Below are positions 1 to 8,813 of a DNA stretch of 64,000 nucleotides, piece after piece. The translations under genes and the position numbers were made by a program. How positions within the stretch are numbered: the stretch's first letter is position 1; every line of letters begins with the position of its first letter. Source of the stretch: Poriferisphaera corsica (GTDB lineage Bacteria; Planctomycetota; Phycisphaerae; Phycisphaerales; Phycisphaeraceae); contig NZ_CP036425.1 of the NCBI RefSeq assembly GCF_007747445.1, positions 3,022,175-3,086,174 on the forward strand. Direction: 5' to 3'. The notes under the pieces are model-generated. The model searched no databases. It was given only the letters and a program-made list of their open reading frames with translations, and was not told where the DNA came from.

Positions 1-315
1 GCCGGTACCATCGCCAGCAACGTCAATATCTTCTTTGACATCGACGTCGACACCATCAAAGAATGGATCGACTCTCCTGAACTCAACGCAGGTATGGTCT
101 ACAACACTGACAACGAATTTACATCCGGCAAATTCTTCGTCATCGGCTCACAAATCTTCGGTTCACCCGGAACCCCTCCTGTCGAAGATGACGGCTACGG
201 CAACACAATCGCTTACTACCCACGCCTCGTCATCGACTACACCGAAGTCCCTGAGCCAGCATCACTCGCGCTCATCGGCCTCGGCGGTCTCGCATTCCTC
301 TCTCGCCGCAAGTAA
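1..315 (+). CDS. PEP-CTERM sorting-domain protein, 3' end only
   Basis: The reading frame is open from the first base, so the start lies outside the window; about 104 residues are visible. The last 25 residues form a PEP-CTERM tail: a VPEPAS motif, a short hydrophobic helix (LALIGLGGLAF) and a final basic SRRK. In other bacteria such tails direct exported proteins to exosortase for processing at the cell surface. The visible upstream part is acidic and polar and suggests an extracellular protein, but I cannot assign a domain. A strong terminator follows 29 bases after the stop. Confidence 0.85.
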   Translation, partial: AGTIASNVNIFFDIDVDTIKEWIDSPELNAGMVYNTDNEFTSGKFFVIGSQIFGSPGTPPVEDDGYGNTIAYYPRLVIDYTEVPEPASLALIGLGGLAFLSRRK

Positions 316-343
316 GCAATAATCCAAACGTTTTACCAACCCA

Positions 344-377
344 CGCAGCCCTGCAATTTCCGCCGGGCTGCGTTTTT
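344..377 (+). terminator. Rho-independent terminator after the PEP-CTERM gene
   Basis: An 8-bp perfect stem CGCAGCCC/GGGCTGCG (344-351 with 365-372) is followed directly by TTTTT. Confidence 0.85.
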
Positions 378-394
378 ATTATCATCTATAAATC

Positions 395-1795
395 ATGACA
401 TCCACAACACATACAGCATCAATTCCATCCCTAAATCAAACCGCCTCATCACCTCGCATCATCTCTATCGACATCCTACGCGGTTTCATCATGCTCACCA
501 TGCTCTTCGTCAACGACGTTGCCGAAACACCAAAGCTCTGGTGGTGGTCAAAACACTTCTACCCATACAACGAATCCGGCATGACCTACGTCGACGTCGT
601 CTTCCCCGCATTCCTCTTTATAGTTGGCCTATCCGTCCCCTTCGCCCTCTCAAAACAACTACAAACCAAACCACTCCACAAAGTCTTACTCCACGTCCTC
701 ACACGCTCAGCCTCACTCCTCTTACTCGGCTTCTTCACCGTCAACGGCCCTGACTTCGAAAAAATGGGTTGGCACAATGCCGTTTGGCACATCCTCGTCT
801 ACTCGTCTTGCATCGCTTTATTTCTCCAATTCCCCAAACCTAATCCCGAACAACGATCTAACCGTAAGATAGTTCTTTTAAAATACACAAGCATCACAAT
901 CAAGGCTCTCGCCACTATCGGCCTCTTCATCGCTTGGTATTACTTCCAAGACAAGAACGGCAACCCAATGCAACGACATTGGTGGGGCATCCTAGGCCTC
1001 ATCGGATGGACTTACCTCTGCACCTCACTCATCTACATTGTCTTCCGAAAAAACATCTTCGCCCTCGCAATCGTCATGGCCATACTCATCGCCATGTACC
1101 TCGGCCATCAACCAATCCAACCCGCCACATGGCAGCTCCCTGCAAACAATGCCTTCAATTCCATCCCTCATCACAACTTCATCTTTAAACTCAAATACAT
1201 CCCAATGTCCACCACCATACTCACCGCCATCTCTCTCGCCGGCGCACTCCTCGGCTCCACCATCAAAAACGGCTCCCCTAACACTAACGGATCTCTCACA
1301 AACACAAACGCAGCAAAACTCAAATTCGCACTCCTTTTTGCCGCCGCACTCGCGCTCGCAGGCTACTGCATGCAATACCCACATGGCATCCTCAAGAACA
1401 GTTCCTCACCAGCATGGGCTCTCTACTCCGCAGCCATCACCGCCGCACTCTGGGCAATCTTCTTCCTCCTCTTCGACATGCTCAATTTCAGGAAAATCGG
1501 CTCCGCCCTCGCCTACGCAGGCCAAAACGCATTGCTCGCATATCTCATCGCCCCACTCTTCCTCTTCTCACAAATCTTCATCAACACCTACACCTGCATC
1601 AACCCCAAACTCACACTCGAACAACAATTCTGGATCACCCCACTCGCCTTCACATACGACAAAATCAATATGTTCGGCCACACCATTACCTTCCTACAAC
1701 CCTTCACAGGCATCGCAAAATCCATACTCCTCGCCATCCTTATCCTCGTTTTCACCGCATTCCTCGCCCGCAAAAAAATCTTCCTCAAACTCTAA
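395..1795 (+). CDS. DUF5009/HGSNAT-like multi-pass membrane acyltransferase
   Basis: 466 residues with about ten to twelve hydrophobic segments. The N-terminal block SIDILRGFIMLTMLFVND, followed by a tryptophan-rich loop and VFPAFLFIVGLSVPFAL, is characteristic of the DUF5009/heparan-alpha-glucosaminide N-acetyltransferase-like family (acyl-CoA:sugar acetyl transfer across a membrane in the characterised eukaryotic member). The substrate in this organism is unknown. The start ATG lies 18 bases after the upstream terminator and has no Shine-Dalgarno sequence, as for most plus-strand genes in this C-rich part. The gene stands alone: the next gene, a sugar-type regulator, begins 235 bases later and may or may not control it. 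Confidence 0.8.
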   Translation: MTSTTHTASIPSLNQTASSPRIISIDILRGFIMLTMLFVNDVAETPKLWWWSKHFYPYNESGMTYVDVVFPAFLFIVGLSVPFALSKQLQTKPLHKVLLHVLTRSASLLLLGFFTVNGPDFEKMGWHNAVWHILVYSSCIALFLQFPKPNPEQRSNRKIVLLKYTSITIKALATIGLFIAWYYFQDKNGNPMQRHWWGILGLIGWTYLCTSLIYIVFRKNIFALAIVMAILIAMYLGHQPIQPATWQLPANNAFNSIPHHNFIFKLKYIPMSTTILTAISLAGALLGSTIKNGSPNTNGSLTNTNAAKLKFALLFAAALALAGYCMQYPHGILKNSSSPAWALYSAAITAALWAIFFLLFDMLNFRKIGSALAYAGQNALLAYLIAPLFLFSQIFINTYTCINPKLTLEQQFWITPLAFTYDKINMFGHTITFLQPFTGIAKSILLAILILVFTAFLARKKIFLKL

Positions 1796-1884
1796 TCACC
1801 ATCCGCGAAACTACACAAACTGTCATGACATGCCCTCACGCCCCCACATTCCACCCCTACCAGAATCCCTCCTAATTTAACGAA

Positions 1885-1900
1885 TGTAACACCCTTTACA
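1885..1900. promoter_or_regulatory. Possible operator upstream of the GntR-type regulator
   Basis: An interrupted inverted repeat TGTAA-N6-TTACA lies about 130 bases upstream of the regulator gene. Its size and spacing would suit a dimeric GntR-family DNA-binding domain. It is the only clear dyad in this gap. The assignment is inferred from position alone. Confidence 0.3.
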
Positions 1901-2030
1901 TCATTGAATTATGAATTTGCCACTTTCTCTCCCCCCAATATTGTTTTTCTGACAAAGATCAATAATAATGACAGGTGGACGCTCTAATTTCGCCTCCATG
2001 ACGACTTAACTGACCACCGAGAGATCAACA

Positions 2031-3173
2031 TTGGCCACACAATCCACCAAATCCAAACCCGTCTCAAATGCCGCAAAGCACGTCCAAATCAGCGATTATC
2101 TCCGCAAACTCATCCGCTCTAAAAAACTCCCACCCCGCCACATGCTCGAATCCGAAGCCGAACTCTGTGAGCGATTCAACGTCTCACGCGGCCCCGTACG
2201 CCAAGCACTCGCTGCTCTCGAACAAGACGGGCTCATCTACCGCATCTCCGGCAGAGGCTCATTCGTAGCACCTCGCAATAAATCCGCCGCAACACCGAAC
2301 ACCACATCCCCCATTCCCACACCACAAACTGAAACCCCCACCATCTGGCTACTCCCTGTTGGGGGCGAAGACATCCACAACCTGATCTTCGCAGGCCTAC
2401 TCTCAGGCCTCGAAAAAGGCGCAGCACAACACAACGCTTCCATTCTCGTCAGCTCACTCGACAACAACCAACACACCATTAATCAGCACAACCAAAACAT
2501 CAAAGGCATCTTCACCTCATACGCGTCAACCGAAATCCTCTCCGCTGATTTCGCCAAAGACCTACCCAAAGTTTGGCTCATGTCCCGACGAATCGAATGC
2601 CCTCACCACATCGACGCCGTTTCGCCCGACAACAACACCATCGGCCAAATCGCCGCCAACTACCTCATCGAGCAAGGCCATAAACACCTCGCCTTCTTCT
2701 CAACCATGTCCGGCGATCCCTCTTGCAACCAACGACTTCCCGGCTTCCTCACCGCCGCCGGCAGCGCAGGCGTCAAAACCACCGTCATTGACGATACACT
2801 CCTACCCGATCATCCCCCCATCAGCTCTTTCTCCGAAGTCGACCAAACACTGATCAATAAACTCGTCGACATTTACCTCAAACTCACACCCCGCCCCACC
2901 GGTATGTTCATCATCGGCGACCACCACACCGCATTAGCTCAACCTGTTTTGCAGAAAAAAGGCTTAAAAATAGGCAAAGATCTCCAAATCATTTCCTGCA
3001 ACAACAACAAAAACATCCTCAACATGATCAACCCTCGCCCCGTTACAATCGACATGAATCTCGAAGACATGGGCGTAGCCGCCGCCCACATCATGGCCTA
3101 CAGAACCGCAAACCCCAACTCTTCTCTCCCCCCAATGAACATCACACCAAACCCAACACTCATCCTCCCATAA
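2031..3173 (+). CDS. GntR-family regulator with LacI-type ligand domain (AraR-like)
   Basis: 380 residues. Residues about 15-82 are a GntR winged helix: LRKLIRSKKLPPRHMLESE, then ELCERFNVSRGPVRQALAAL, then the wing GLIYRISGRGSFV. After a Pro/Thr linker, residues about 105-380 look like a periplasmic-binding-protein fold of the LacI/GalR type (IWLLPVG, HIDAVSPDNNTIGQIAANYL, GHKHLAFFS). This combination is that of AraR-like repressors, which sense a sugar and release DNA. The start is TTG with only a weak GAGAG upstream, so the exact start is uncertain. A terminator follows. The target genes are not evident from the neighbourhood. Confidence 0.85.
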   Translation: MATQSTKSKPVSNAAKHVQISDYLRKLIRSKKLPPRHMLESEAELCERFNVSRGPVRQALAALEQDGLIYRISGRGSFVAPRNKSAATPNTTSPIPTPQTETPTIWLLPVGGEDIHNLIFAGLLSGLEKGAAQHNASILVSSLDNNQHTINQHNQNIKGIFTSYASTEILSADFAKDLPKVWLMSRRIECPHHIDAVSPDNNTIGQIAANYLIEQGHKHLAFFSTMSGDPSCNQRLPGFLTAAGSAGVKTTVIDDTLLPDHPPISSFSEVDQTLINKLVDIYLKLTPRPTGMFIIGDHHTALAQPVLQKKGLKIGKDLQIISCNNNKNILNMINPRPVTIDMNLEDMGVAAAHIMAYRTANPNSSLPPMNITPNPTLILP

Positions 3174-3197
3174 AAACGCCTACCTATTTAAATACCA

Positions 3198-3236
3198 AAG
3201 CCGACCTAATCGCCCATTAGATCGGCTTCTTTTTTA
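3198..3236 (+). terminator. Terminator after the GntR-type regulator
   Basis: AAGCCGACCTAAT pairs with ATTAGATCGGCTT (one mismatch), followed by a T-rich run. It lies between convergent genes. Confidence 0.75.
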
Positions 3237-3270
3237 TACACTCTCCCTCCCCATTCAATAAGACCTCTCA

Positions 3271-4125
3271 TCACGCCTTCACATTCACCTCCCATACCCC
3301 ATTCTTAACCGCCTCATCAACATATGCACGAAAATCTTTCGCATCCCTCCCTAAAACCCGCTTCACATCATCCGTCACATATGCATTCCGACCATCCATC
3401 AGTTCACCAAACAAATACCGCAGCATCCCCACATAATCTTCCGGCATGCCCTGCCCCAACAACCCAGCAACAAACGCATCCATCTCAATCGCCTCATACA
3501 CCACACGCCGACCACTCCTACTCGATATCTCAACAGCAACTTCATCAAAATCCATCAACCGCGGCCCCGTCAGTTCATATACCTCACCACCATGCCCATC
3601 ACCCATCAACACCGCCACCACAACATCCGCAATATCCTCCACATCAATAAACGGCTCCTTCACATCACCTGCAGGCAGCACGATCAAACCACCCATCACC
3701 AACTCATAAAACTCCCCCTCATCAAAGTTCTGATTAAACCATGCCGGCCTCACCACCGTCACATCAACCCCCTCTTTACCTAAGACCGCTTCTTCCGCCG
3801 CCAATGCTTTCGCCTCACCTCGCCCTGACAGCAGCACCAATTTCTTCACACCCATTCCAATCGCCAGATCCGCAAACGCTCCCACCGTCTCCCGCGCCCC
3901 CGGCACAGACAAATCCGGAACATACGCCATATACACCGCATCTACTCTCTCTAATGCACCCGCCCAACTCGTACGATCACCCCAATCAAAGACCACATCA
4001 CCCGACCGTGACCCACGCCTCACCTCAACATCCTTCCCCATCAATTTCATCGCGACGCGACGCCCCGTCTTACCATTCCCCGGCACGACCAATACCCTCA
4101 TCTTTTTACCTGTTCTCGCTTGCAT
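3271..4125 (-). CDS. NmrA-like NAD(P)-binding oxidoreductase
   Basis: 284 residues from the chosen start. The N-terminal Rossmann signature is VLVVPGNGKTGRRVA, followed by a strand-turn with an acidic cluster and VKKLVLLSGRGEA, VTVVRPAWFNQNF and VKEPFIDVEDIADVV, all typical of NmrA/atypical short-chain dehydrogenases related to QorB/AzoB. The catalytic Tyr-x3-Lys of classical SDRs is not seen. The ATG at 4125 is preferred over an upstream in-frame start because GGAGA sits 6 bases before it. The gene is divergent from the AraC regulator at 4298, a common pairing in which the regulator controls the reductase. The substrate is unknown. Confidence 0.8.
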   Translation of the reverse strand: MQARTGKKMRVLVVPGNGKTGRRVAMKLMGKDVEVRRGSRSGDVVFDWGDRTSWAGALERVDAVYMAYVPDLSVPGARETVGAFADLAIGMGVKKLVLLSGRGEAKALAAEEAVLGKEGVDVTVVRPAWFNQNFDEGEFYELVMGGLIVLPAGDVKEPFIDVEDIADVVVAVLMGDGHGGEVYELTGPRLMDFDEVAVEISSRSGRRVVYEAIEMDAFVAGLLGQGMPEDYVGMLRYLFGELMDGRNAYVTDDVKRVLGRDAKDFRAYVDEAVKNGVWEVNVKA

Positions 4126-4210
4126 GACGTATCTCCAATCATCAACGTTTATCTCCAAGATCAACCAACACGATCGATCACTGCGAGTACAGTATCGTCT
4201 CAATATTAAA

Positions 4211-4272
4211 GACGTTCTATGACGTATGATCCATATTTACATACTATTCGTCCGTTTTAACTCGTTTTAACA
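4211..4272. promoter_or_regulatory. Phased direct repeats in the divergent NmrA/AraC promoter region
   Basis: CGTTTTAACT is followed directly by CGTTTTAACA (4253-4262 and 4263-4272), an exact 10-base period. A second pair, GACGT at 4211 and 4221, also has a 10-base period. Tandem half-sites one helical turn apart suit AraC-type binding, so this is the likely regulator site. That role is inferred. Confidence 0.4.
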
Positions 4273-4297
4273 TCCACCCTCTGTTATCATCAATCCT

Positions 4298-5272
4298 ATG
4301 CCTGAGAACAAGTCAACCTGCAACCCCAGCTGTATCCCCCTTTCCACCGATCCCCTCGGACAGACCCTGCACTCCTTCCGAATGAGCGGCCTCGTCTACG
4401 CAAAATCATCACTCTCCGCGCCTTGGGGCGCCGCCATGCCCCCCATGCCCGGCTGCCTCCTCTTCCACGTTGTCACTGCCGGCCAATGCCTCATCCAGCT
4501 CCCAGACCAACCCATCATCTCCCTCACACCCGGCCAATTCGCCCTCATCCCCCACGGCCTCGGGCACAACATCCTCTCAGACCCCGACACACCCCCCATC
4601 CCCTTCTTCGATCTCCCCGTCCAACAAATCACACCACACTACGAAATCCTCAACTACGGCGGTGGCGGCGAACACACCTCCCTCATCTGCGGCGCCGTCC
4701 GCTTCGACAATCCCGCCGCAACCGATCTCGTCAAACAACTACCCAACATCATCCACCTTGAGACATGGGGCACAACCGACGCCGAAGCCATGCATGCAAC
4801 ACTCCGACTCATCGCCGCCGAAGCCGAAGCACAACAACCCGGCGGCGACACCATCATCACACGCCTCGCCGACATCCTCGTCATCCAAGCCATCCGGCGC
4901 TGGCTCGACCAAAGCCCCGAAGCACAATCAGGCTGGCTCGGCGCACTCAAAGACGAACGCATCGGCCCCGCCATCCTCAACATCCACAACAACCCCGCTC
5001 AAAACTGGACCGTTGAATCGCTCGCAAAATCCGCTCACATGTCTCGTTCCGCCTTCGCCGCTCGATTCATGCAAACCGTTGGCGAATCCCCACTCAAATA
5101 CCTCACCCGATACCGTATGCACACCGCCGCAACTTGGCTCCGCGATTCCGACATCTCACTCATCGACTGCGCCCTCAAACTCGGCTACACCTCCGAAGCC
5201 GCCTTCAGCCGCGCGTTCAAACGCACCCTCAACCAATCCCCCGGCTTATACCGCAGCAATCAACCTATCTAA
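4298..5272 (+). CDS. AraC-family regulator with cupin-type N-terminal domain
   Basis: 324 residues. Residues about 15-200 form a cupin-like sensor of the AraC cupin_6 type (GCLLFHVVTAGQCLIQL, LTPGQFALIPHGLGHNIL, SLICGAVRFDN). Residues about 225-322 carry two helix-turn-helix motifs: WTVESLAKSAHMSRSAFAAR and SLIDCALKLGYTSEAAFSRA, ending in the usual SPGLYR. Close relatives are often encoded beside, and regulate, a single oxidoreductase, which fits the divergent NmrA-like gene. No Shine-Dalgarno sequence is visible. The effector is unknown. Confidence 0.9.
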   Translation: MPENKSTCNPSCIPLSTDPLGQTLHSFRMSGLVYAKSSLSAPWGAAMPPMPGCLLFHVVTAGQCLIQLPDQPIISLTPGQFALIPHGLGHNILSDPDTPPIPFFDLPVQQITPHYEILNYGGGGEHTSLICGAVRFDNPAATDLVKQLPNIIHLETWGTTDAEAMHATLRLIAAEAEAQQPGGDTIITRLADILVIQAIRRWLDQSPEAQSGWLGALKDERIGPAILNIHNNPAQNWTVESLAKSAHMSRSAFAARFMQTVGESPLKYLTRYRMHTAATWLRDSDISLIDCALKLGYTSEAAFSRAFKRTLNQSPGLYRSNQPI

Positions 5273-5285
5273 CTCTCGAATAGAC

Positions 5286-6158
5286 TCAATCAAACTGTGC
5301 CAACTTATCCGGGTTCCGCATCACAAACACAGATCGCACGCGCCACTCCTCATCAAACGCAAAGCGAACACAACTCACAACCACACCCTCATGCCGGTAT
5401 ATCAACGCCACTTCACCATTCATTAAAACCTTCATCTGCCCCCCGTCGTGCCAATTCGGATGCAACACATCCTTCACAAAAGCCATCACCTCCATCGGCC
5501 CATGCAACAACCGGTCCACTGCCACAGCCTTACCACCATGATCCGCGATCAACTCAACATCTTTCACCAGCATCGCCTCTAACGGCTTCATTTCCCCTGT
5601 CTTAATCGCCTCAACAAAATGTCCCAACATCACGCTCGCATGGGCCGCATCATATTGATGCCCAACGCCATCACGCTCCAGCCGCTGTTTTGCACGCGAA
5701 AATAGCTTGCGCCCTCCCGCCTCCGACACACCCATAATCTCACTGATATCCGTATACGGATAATCAAATATTTCACGCAGAATAAAGACAAGCCGTTCAC
5801 GCGCTGAAAGTTTGTCCATCATCAACATAAACGCGGTCGATAACGTTTCATCGTATTCAAACGACTCCCCAAACCTACTCACCCGCCCATCACCAATCGG
5901 CTCCGGTAGCCATGGCCCAACGTATCGTTCACGCTCTCTTTTTAAAACCTTGAGCCGATCCAAGCTAACCCGCGAACAAACCGTCATCAGCCAACCACCA
6001 GCATTCTCAATCACATCACGATTCGCCAACCATTTCACATACGTATCCTGCACCGCATCCTCAGCATCAGCATGACTGCCAAGCATACGATAAGCCAAGC
6101 CCATCAACCGTGGCTTCACTTCCAAAAACACCCGAGTTCTACGATCCGCGTCAATCAT
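5286..6158 (-). CDS. ECF41-family RNA polymerase sigma factor with fused SnoaL-like domain
   Basis: 290 residues. Sigma region 2 spans about residues 10-75 (RLMGLAYRMLGSHADAEDAV, then DTYVKWL), and region 4 about 115-165 (LSARERLVFILREIFDYPY). The linker has the ECF41 hallmark WLPEP. The C-terminal SnoaL/NTF2-like extension has DHGGK (DGGGK in most members) and ends with NPDKL. In characterised ECF41 proteins this extension replaces a separate anti-sigma factor and modulates activity. The ATG follows the TAG of the upstream CMD gene with no gap, so the two are co-translated. Transcription probably starts from the ECF41-type promoter at 6653-6679, giving autoregulation. Confidence 0.93.
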   Translation of the reverse strand: MIDADRRTRVFLEVKPRLMGLAYRMLGSHADAEDAVQDTYVKWLANRDVIENAGGWLMTVCSRVSLDRLKVLKRERERYVGPWLPEPIGDGRVSRFGESFEYDETLSTAFMLMMDKLSARERLVFILREIFDYPYTDISEIMGVSEAGGRKLFSRAKQRLERDGVGHQYDAAHASVMLGHFVEAIKTGEMKPLEAMLVKDVELIADHGGKAVAVDRLLHGPMEVMAFVKDVLHPNWHDGGQMKVLMNGEVALIYRHEGVVVSCVRFAFDEEWRVRSVFVMRNPDKLAQFD

Positions 6159-6596
6159 CTAATACGTCGATATTTGCAGCCGATTCCAAATATTGATCAT
6201 ACCAATAATGCTCGTCAAGCCAGCAACTTCCTTAGCATTAAAATGCATCAACAATACACCACGAATTCTGCTGTGTTCATCTGTCCGATCTAAACGAGTC
6301 AGCGCTTCTGTATATTCCAGTGCAGCCTTTTCTCCCTCAGTAAACAGATCAACATGCTGCCAAGCCGAAAGCAAATCCAATTTTTCCTGCGATTCACCTT
6401 CTTGCCGCGCATCCTTTAAGTGGTACGCGATACAAAACGCACATCCATTAATCTGCGAAGCCCGCAACATCACCATATGACACAAACGGGAATCAATACC
6501 CGTCTTCGCAATCTCTTCATGGACCTCATGCAATAGCTCAAAAACCCTCGGCAATTCCTGCTCCAAATCCACCTGATTTTCTGTCTTCATGTCCAT
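6159..6596 (-). CDS. Carboxymuconolactone decarboxylase/AhpD-like protein, ECF41 partner
   Basis: 145 residues. The CMD core includes ASQINGCAFCIAYHLKDAR, with the redox pair C52-x2-C55 and H59 in the AhpD-type arrangement. Such proteins are small thiol peroxidase-like or decarboxylase-like enzymes, and the actual reaction here is unknown. CMD-domain genes are the most frequent neighbours and targets of ECF41 sigma factors. ATG 6596 is preferred over GTG 6599 because AGGAG (6603-6607) is then 6 bases away. It is the first gene of a two-gene operon with the sigma factor. Confidence 0.9.
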   Translation of the reverse strand: MDMKTENQVDLEQELPRVFELLHEVHEEIAKTGIDSRLCHMVMLRASQINGCAFCIAYHLKDARQEGESQEKLDLLSAWQHVDLFTEGEKAALEYTEALTRLDRTDEHSRIRGVLLMHFNAKEVAGLTSIIGMINIWNRLQISTY

Positions 6597-6652
6597 CACA
6601 AACTCCTAAGCTAACCTGTTAAAACACAAAACTATTGAACCACCAAAAGTAA

Positions 6653-6679
6653 GACGATTCACCCTACCACACTGTGACA
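6653..6679 (-). promoter_or_regulatory. ECF41-type promoter of the CMD-sigma operon
   Basis: On the minus strand the sequence reads TGTCACA, 16 bases, CGTC, matching the published ECF41 promoter (TGTCACA-N16-CGTC) in both elements and spacing. It lies about 57 bases upstream of the CMD start codon, the expected position for autoregulated ECF41 operons. Confidence 0.88.
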
Positions 6680-6757
6680 CGTTCTGTAAAATAAACATCA
6701 ATTTCTTTATTCCCATCACTACCACTCCACTTCAAACCACCAATTCCCCCCATCTAA

Positions 6758-7648
6758 ACCAACACCCTCGCCAAAACATTCCAGCCCTTTCTCCCCCACA
6801 TCACCGGCAACCCCCTCTCTACATCTGCATACAACAACCCATACGGCTTCACCGGCCGACGTTACGATTCAAAATCCAAACTGTATCACGACCGTCGCCG
6901 CGCCTACAGCCCTGAGTTAGGTCGTTTCCTCCAACGCGACCCCGCCGGCTACGTCGATGGCTACAACCTCTATGCATATGTTAGAAACACCCCACCACGA
7001 TTCATTGACCCATCTAGCAAGGCAATCGTTGAAATGATGAATCAAATGATGTAATGACATGTACTTGGAATCACTGATTTGGCGCCAATTAGCACGTATT
7101 TCCAAGAGAGTAGTGATACATAGACAGGCTATTCGATACAAATTTGCAGCAGCTACTGGAGCTGCTGAGGAAAAGATGATGCTCAGCCGGATGGATGATG
7201 TCGCTAGAGTTGCAACGACAACAAGGTCCGCAACAGCATATGACAATCTGAATTAAACTGGAAATATTCACAAATATCCAAATGATGTTTCTAAGGTTAA
7301 TATTAATTGGTTAAATCCAAAACCAGCAGAAAAGGACTGCCCCGATCATGCTGGCTTTATAGCATCACTCTATAAAGATATCCTACAGCCTAGTTACAGA
7401 GTAGACAGATATGGGTATAGAGAGGGCAAATTTGTTTCACCGCTGGAAACTCCATTTGAATATCGAGCGTTACCACACTATAAAATCAATGATCCATATG
7501 AATTTTCGAGTTTATTAAACCATATGAAGTGGATTCAGGACTGATCGCACCTTGGTTTGAGCAACCGAGAATGGGTGTTCAACATCATTTACCTAAATCT
7601 CTTGAAGAATTGCTAGATGATGAGATTATTAAGGAAATAAACGAATGA
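6758..7648 (+). pseudogene. Decayed RHS-repeat protein with C-terminal TNT (NAD+ glycohydrolase) toxin domain
   Basis: The first frame (6758-7054) encodes the end of an RHS core: NNPYGFTGRRYDSKSKLYHD, SPELGRFLQRDPAGYVDGYN and LYAYVRNTPPRFIDPSS. It lacks all upstream repeats and ends at TAA 7052. A second frame (7059-7542) runs through an in-frame TAA (7254-7256) into a TNT domain: VDRYGYREGKFVSPLETPFE and YRALPHYKINDPYEF. A lost base near 7503-7506 moves the rest into a third frame: VDSGLIAPWFEQPRMGVQHH and LPKSLEELL. TNT domains hydrolyse NAD+ in the mycobacterial CpnT example, and the conserved Gln before the LP motif is retained. With three lesions and no 5' end, an active product is unlikely. 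Confidence 0.85.
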
Positions 7649-7917
7649 ATATATCTAAACTTAAACGGTTATTGAAGCAACATTGTATAAGTCCCAAAGC
7701 ATATGCTCTAGAAAAACCGGACGTTTGGTTTGAAGGTTATTATCTTGAAGAAAATACCGATTGCTGGATCATTTATTACATTGAAAGAGGTGAAAAAGAT
7801 CAACGCAATTCATTTGATCAAGAATGTGATGCATGTGAATGTTTTCTTGAAGAACTGTTAAGTGATCCAACAACACGGATAAAAACAGCAAGAAAAAGGG
7901 GTGTAGAGGAGAAATAG
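7645..7917 (+). CDS. Small acidic protein, candidate immunity protein for the TNT toxin
   Basis: 90 residues, uninterrupted. Its ATG overlaps the toxin stop (ATGA), the usual coupling of polymorphic toxin and immunity genes, and AAGGAAA lies upstream. It has no signal peptide or membrane helix. The sequence (SKLKRLLKQHCISPKAYALE, then a central YYIERGEKDQ and a DACECFLEELL helix) resembles the small immunity-like proteins found behind RHS/TNT toxins. I recall that general pattern but cannot name a family with certainty. It is the only intact part of the locus, so it may now act as an orphan immunity gene against relatives' toxins. Confidence 0.65.
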   Translation: MNISKLKRLLKQHCISPKAYALEKPDVWFEGYYLEENTDCWIIYYIERGEKDQRNSFDQECDACECFLEELLSDPTTRIKTARKRGVEEK

Positions 7918-8618
7918 AAAATGTAAAAAATACACTGTAAAATACCTTCTTTTGTGTAGATGAATACGGGATTATGAATGAGTACTGCAATCATCGCTAG
8001 CACGGTTAATGCCGTGTTAAGCTTTGTTTTAATATGCTCATCACGGTTCGATCTGCCATCGCTGGCCATAGATTTGATCATAAAATGCAGTTGTCATCAG
8101 AAAACGGTGTCTGCCAGCTAGGGTCACAAAAGATGATCGGGATCTTTAATTTGATGTTTTCTACCCCGTTATAAAGACAAATATTTAGAACTCTATTCAA
8201 GCATTAAATTATTTTAGGTGTTTCACGTTGGACGAATTAATCTAATCAATGGTTATGCCGCCAAGTTTTAGCAAGTATATTTCAAGCCTCGCATCAAGTC
8301 ATACCTTTTTACAGCATCCAAGAACGCTTCGTTATCGCAATCATATCGAGCACAACCGCCCCCTTTCCTCCCCTCAATCTCTGTCTTTTTCCACGCATCG
8401 ACTCTCTAAAATCTCGCACCCCAAATAGCTCATTTATCTCCGAGTGGATATCAACTCAATCCATTCTTCAGCACGTCCTGGCAAACAGCAAATAGCGCCA
8501 TAAATCCATCCAAAGACCACCACCCAATCATCAAGTTGCAACATAAACATGAGCACACGACGCACGCGTAAAGTCCACGAGCAGCCTCCCATCTTGAAAC
8601 TGAAAATCTTTTTAAAAG

Positions 8619-8813
8619 CGCACAAACGCGCCTTTGCCGCTATTCGCACTCGTGTGGCAAATTCAGTTAGCGCGCGGTTATCACCCAAAGTTTGCTATTC
8701 TTTAGCCATTTCTCACCAAAGCCAGCCCATTTTGACTACGGGTAAGTCACTGATTTGGAGATTTCGTGCGCACAAACCCGCCGCGACCAAAGAAAAAACG
8801 CGCGTTTGTGCGC
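8619..8813. repeat. GCGCACAAA word island A
   Basis: The 9-mer GCGCACAAA occurs at 8619-8627, 8768-8776 and inverted at 8805-8813, with other GCGC-rich words between. The island also holds the 13-mer CAGCCCATTTTGA (8723-8735), found inverted in island B at 48616-48628. Confidence 0.55.

Noticed and set aside
4470..5426. Long Ser/Pro-rich reading frame over the AraC gene
   Set aside because: It is a frame shadow of the C-rich AraC gene; its composition is an artefact of codon bias. The same applies to 1038-1880, 43152-43835, 45524-46072 and 49862-50506.
7818..8081. 87-codon minus-strand frame with a hydrophobic middle
   Set aside because: Overlaps the immunity gene and lacks a ribosome-binding site; not strong enough to list as a gene.
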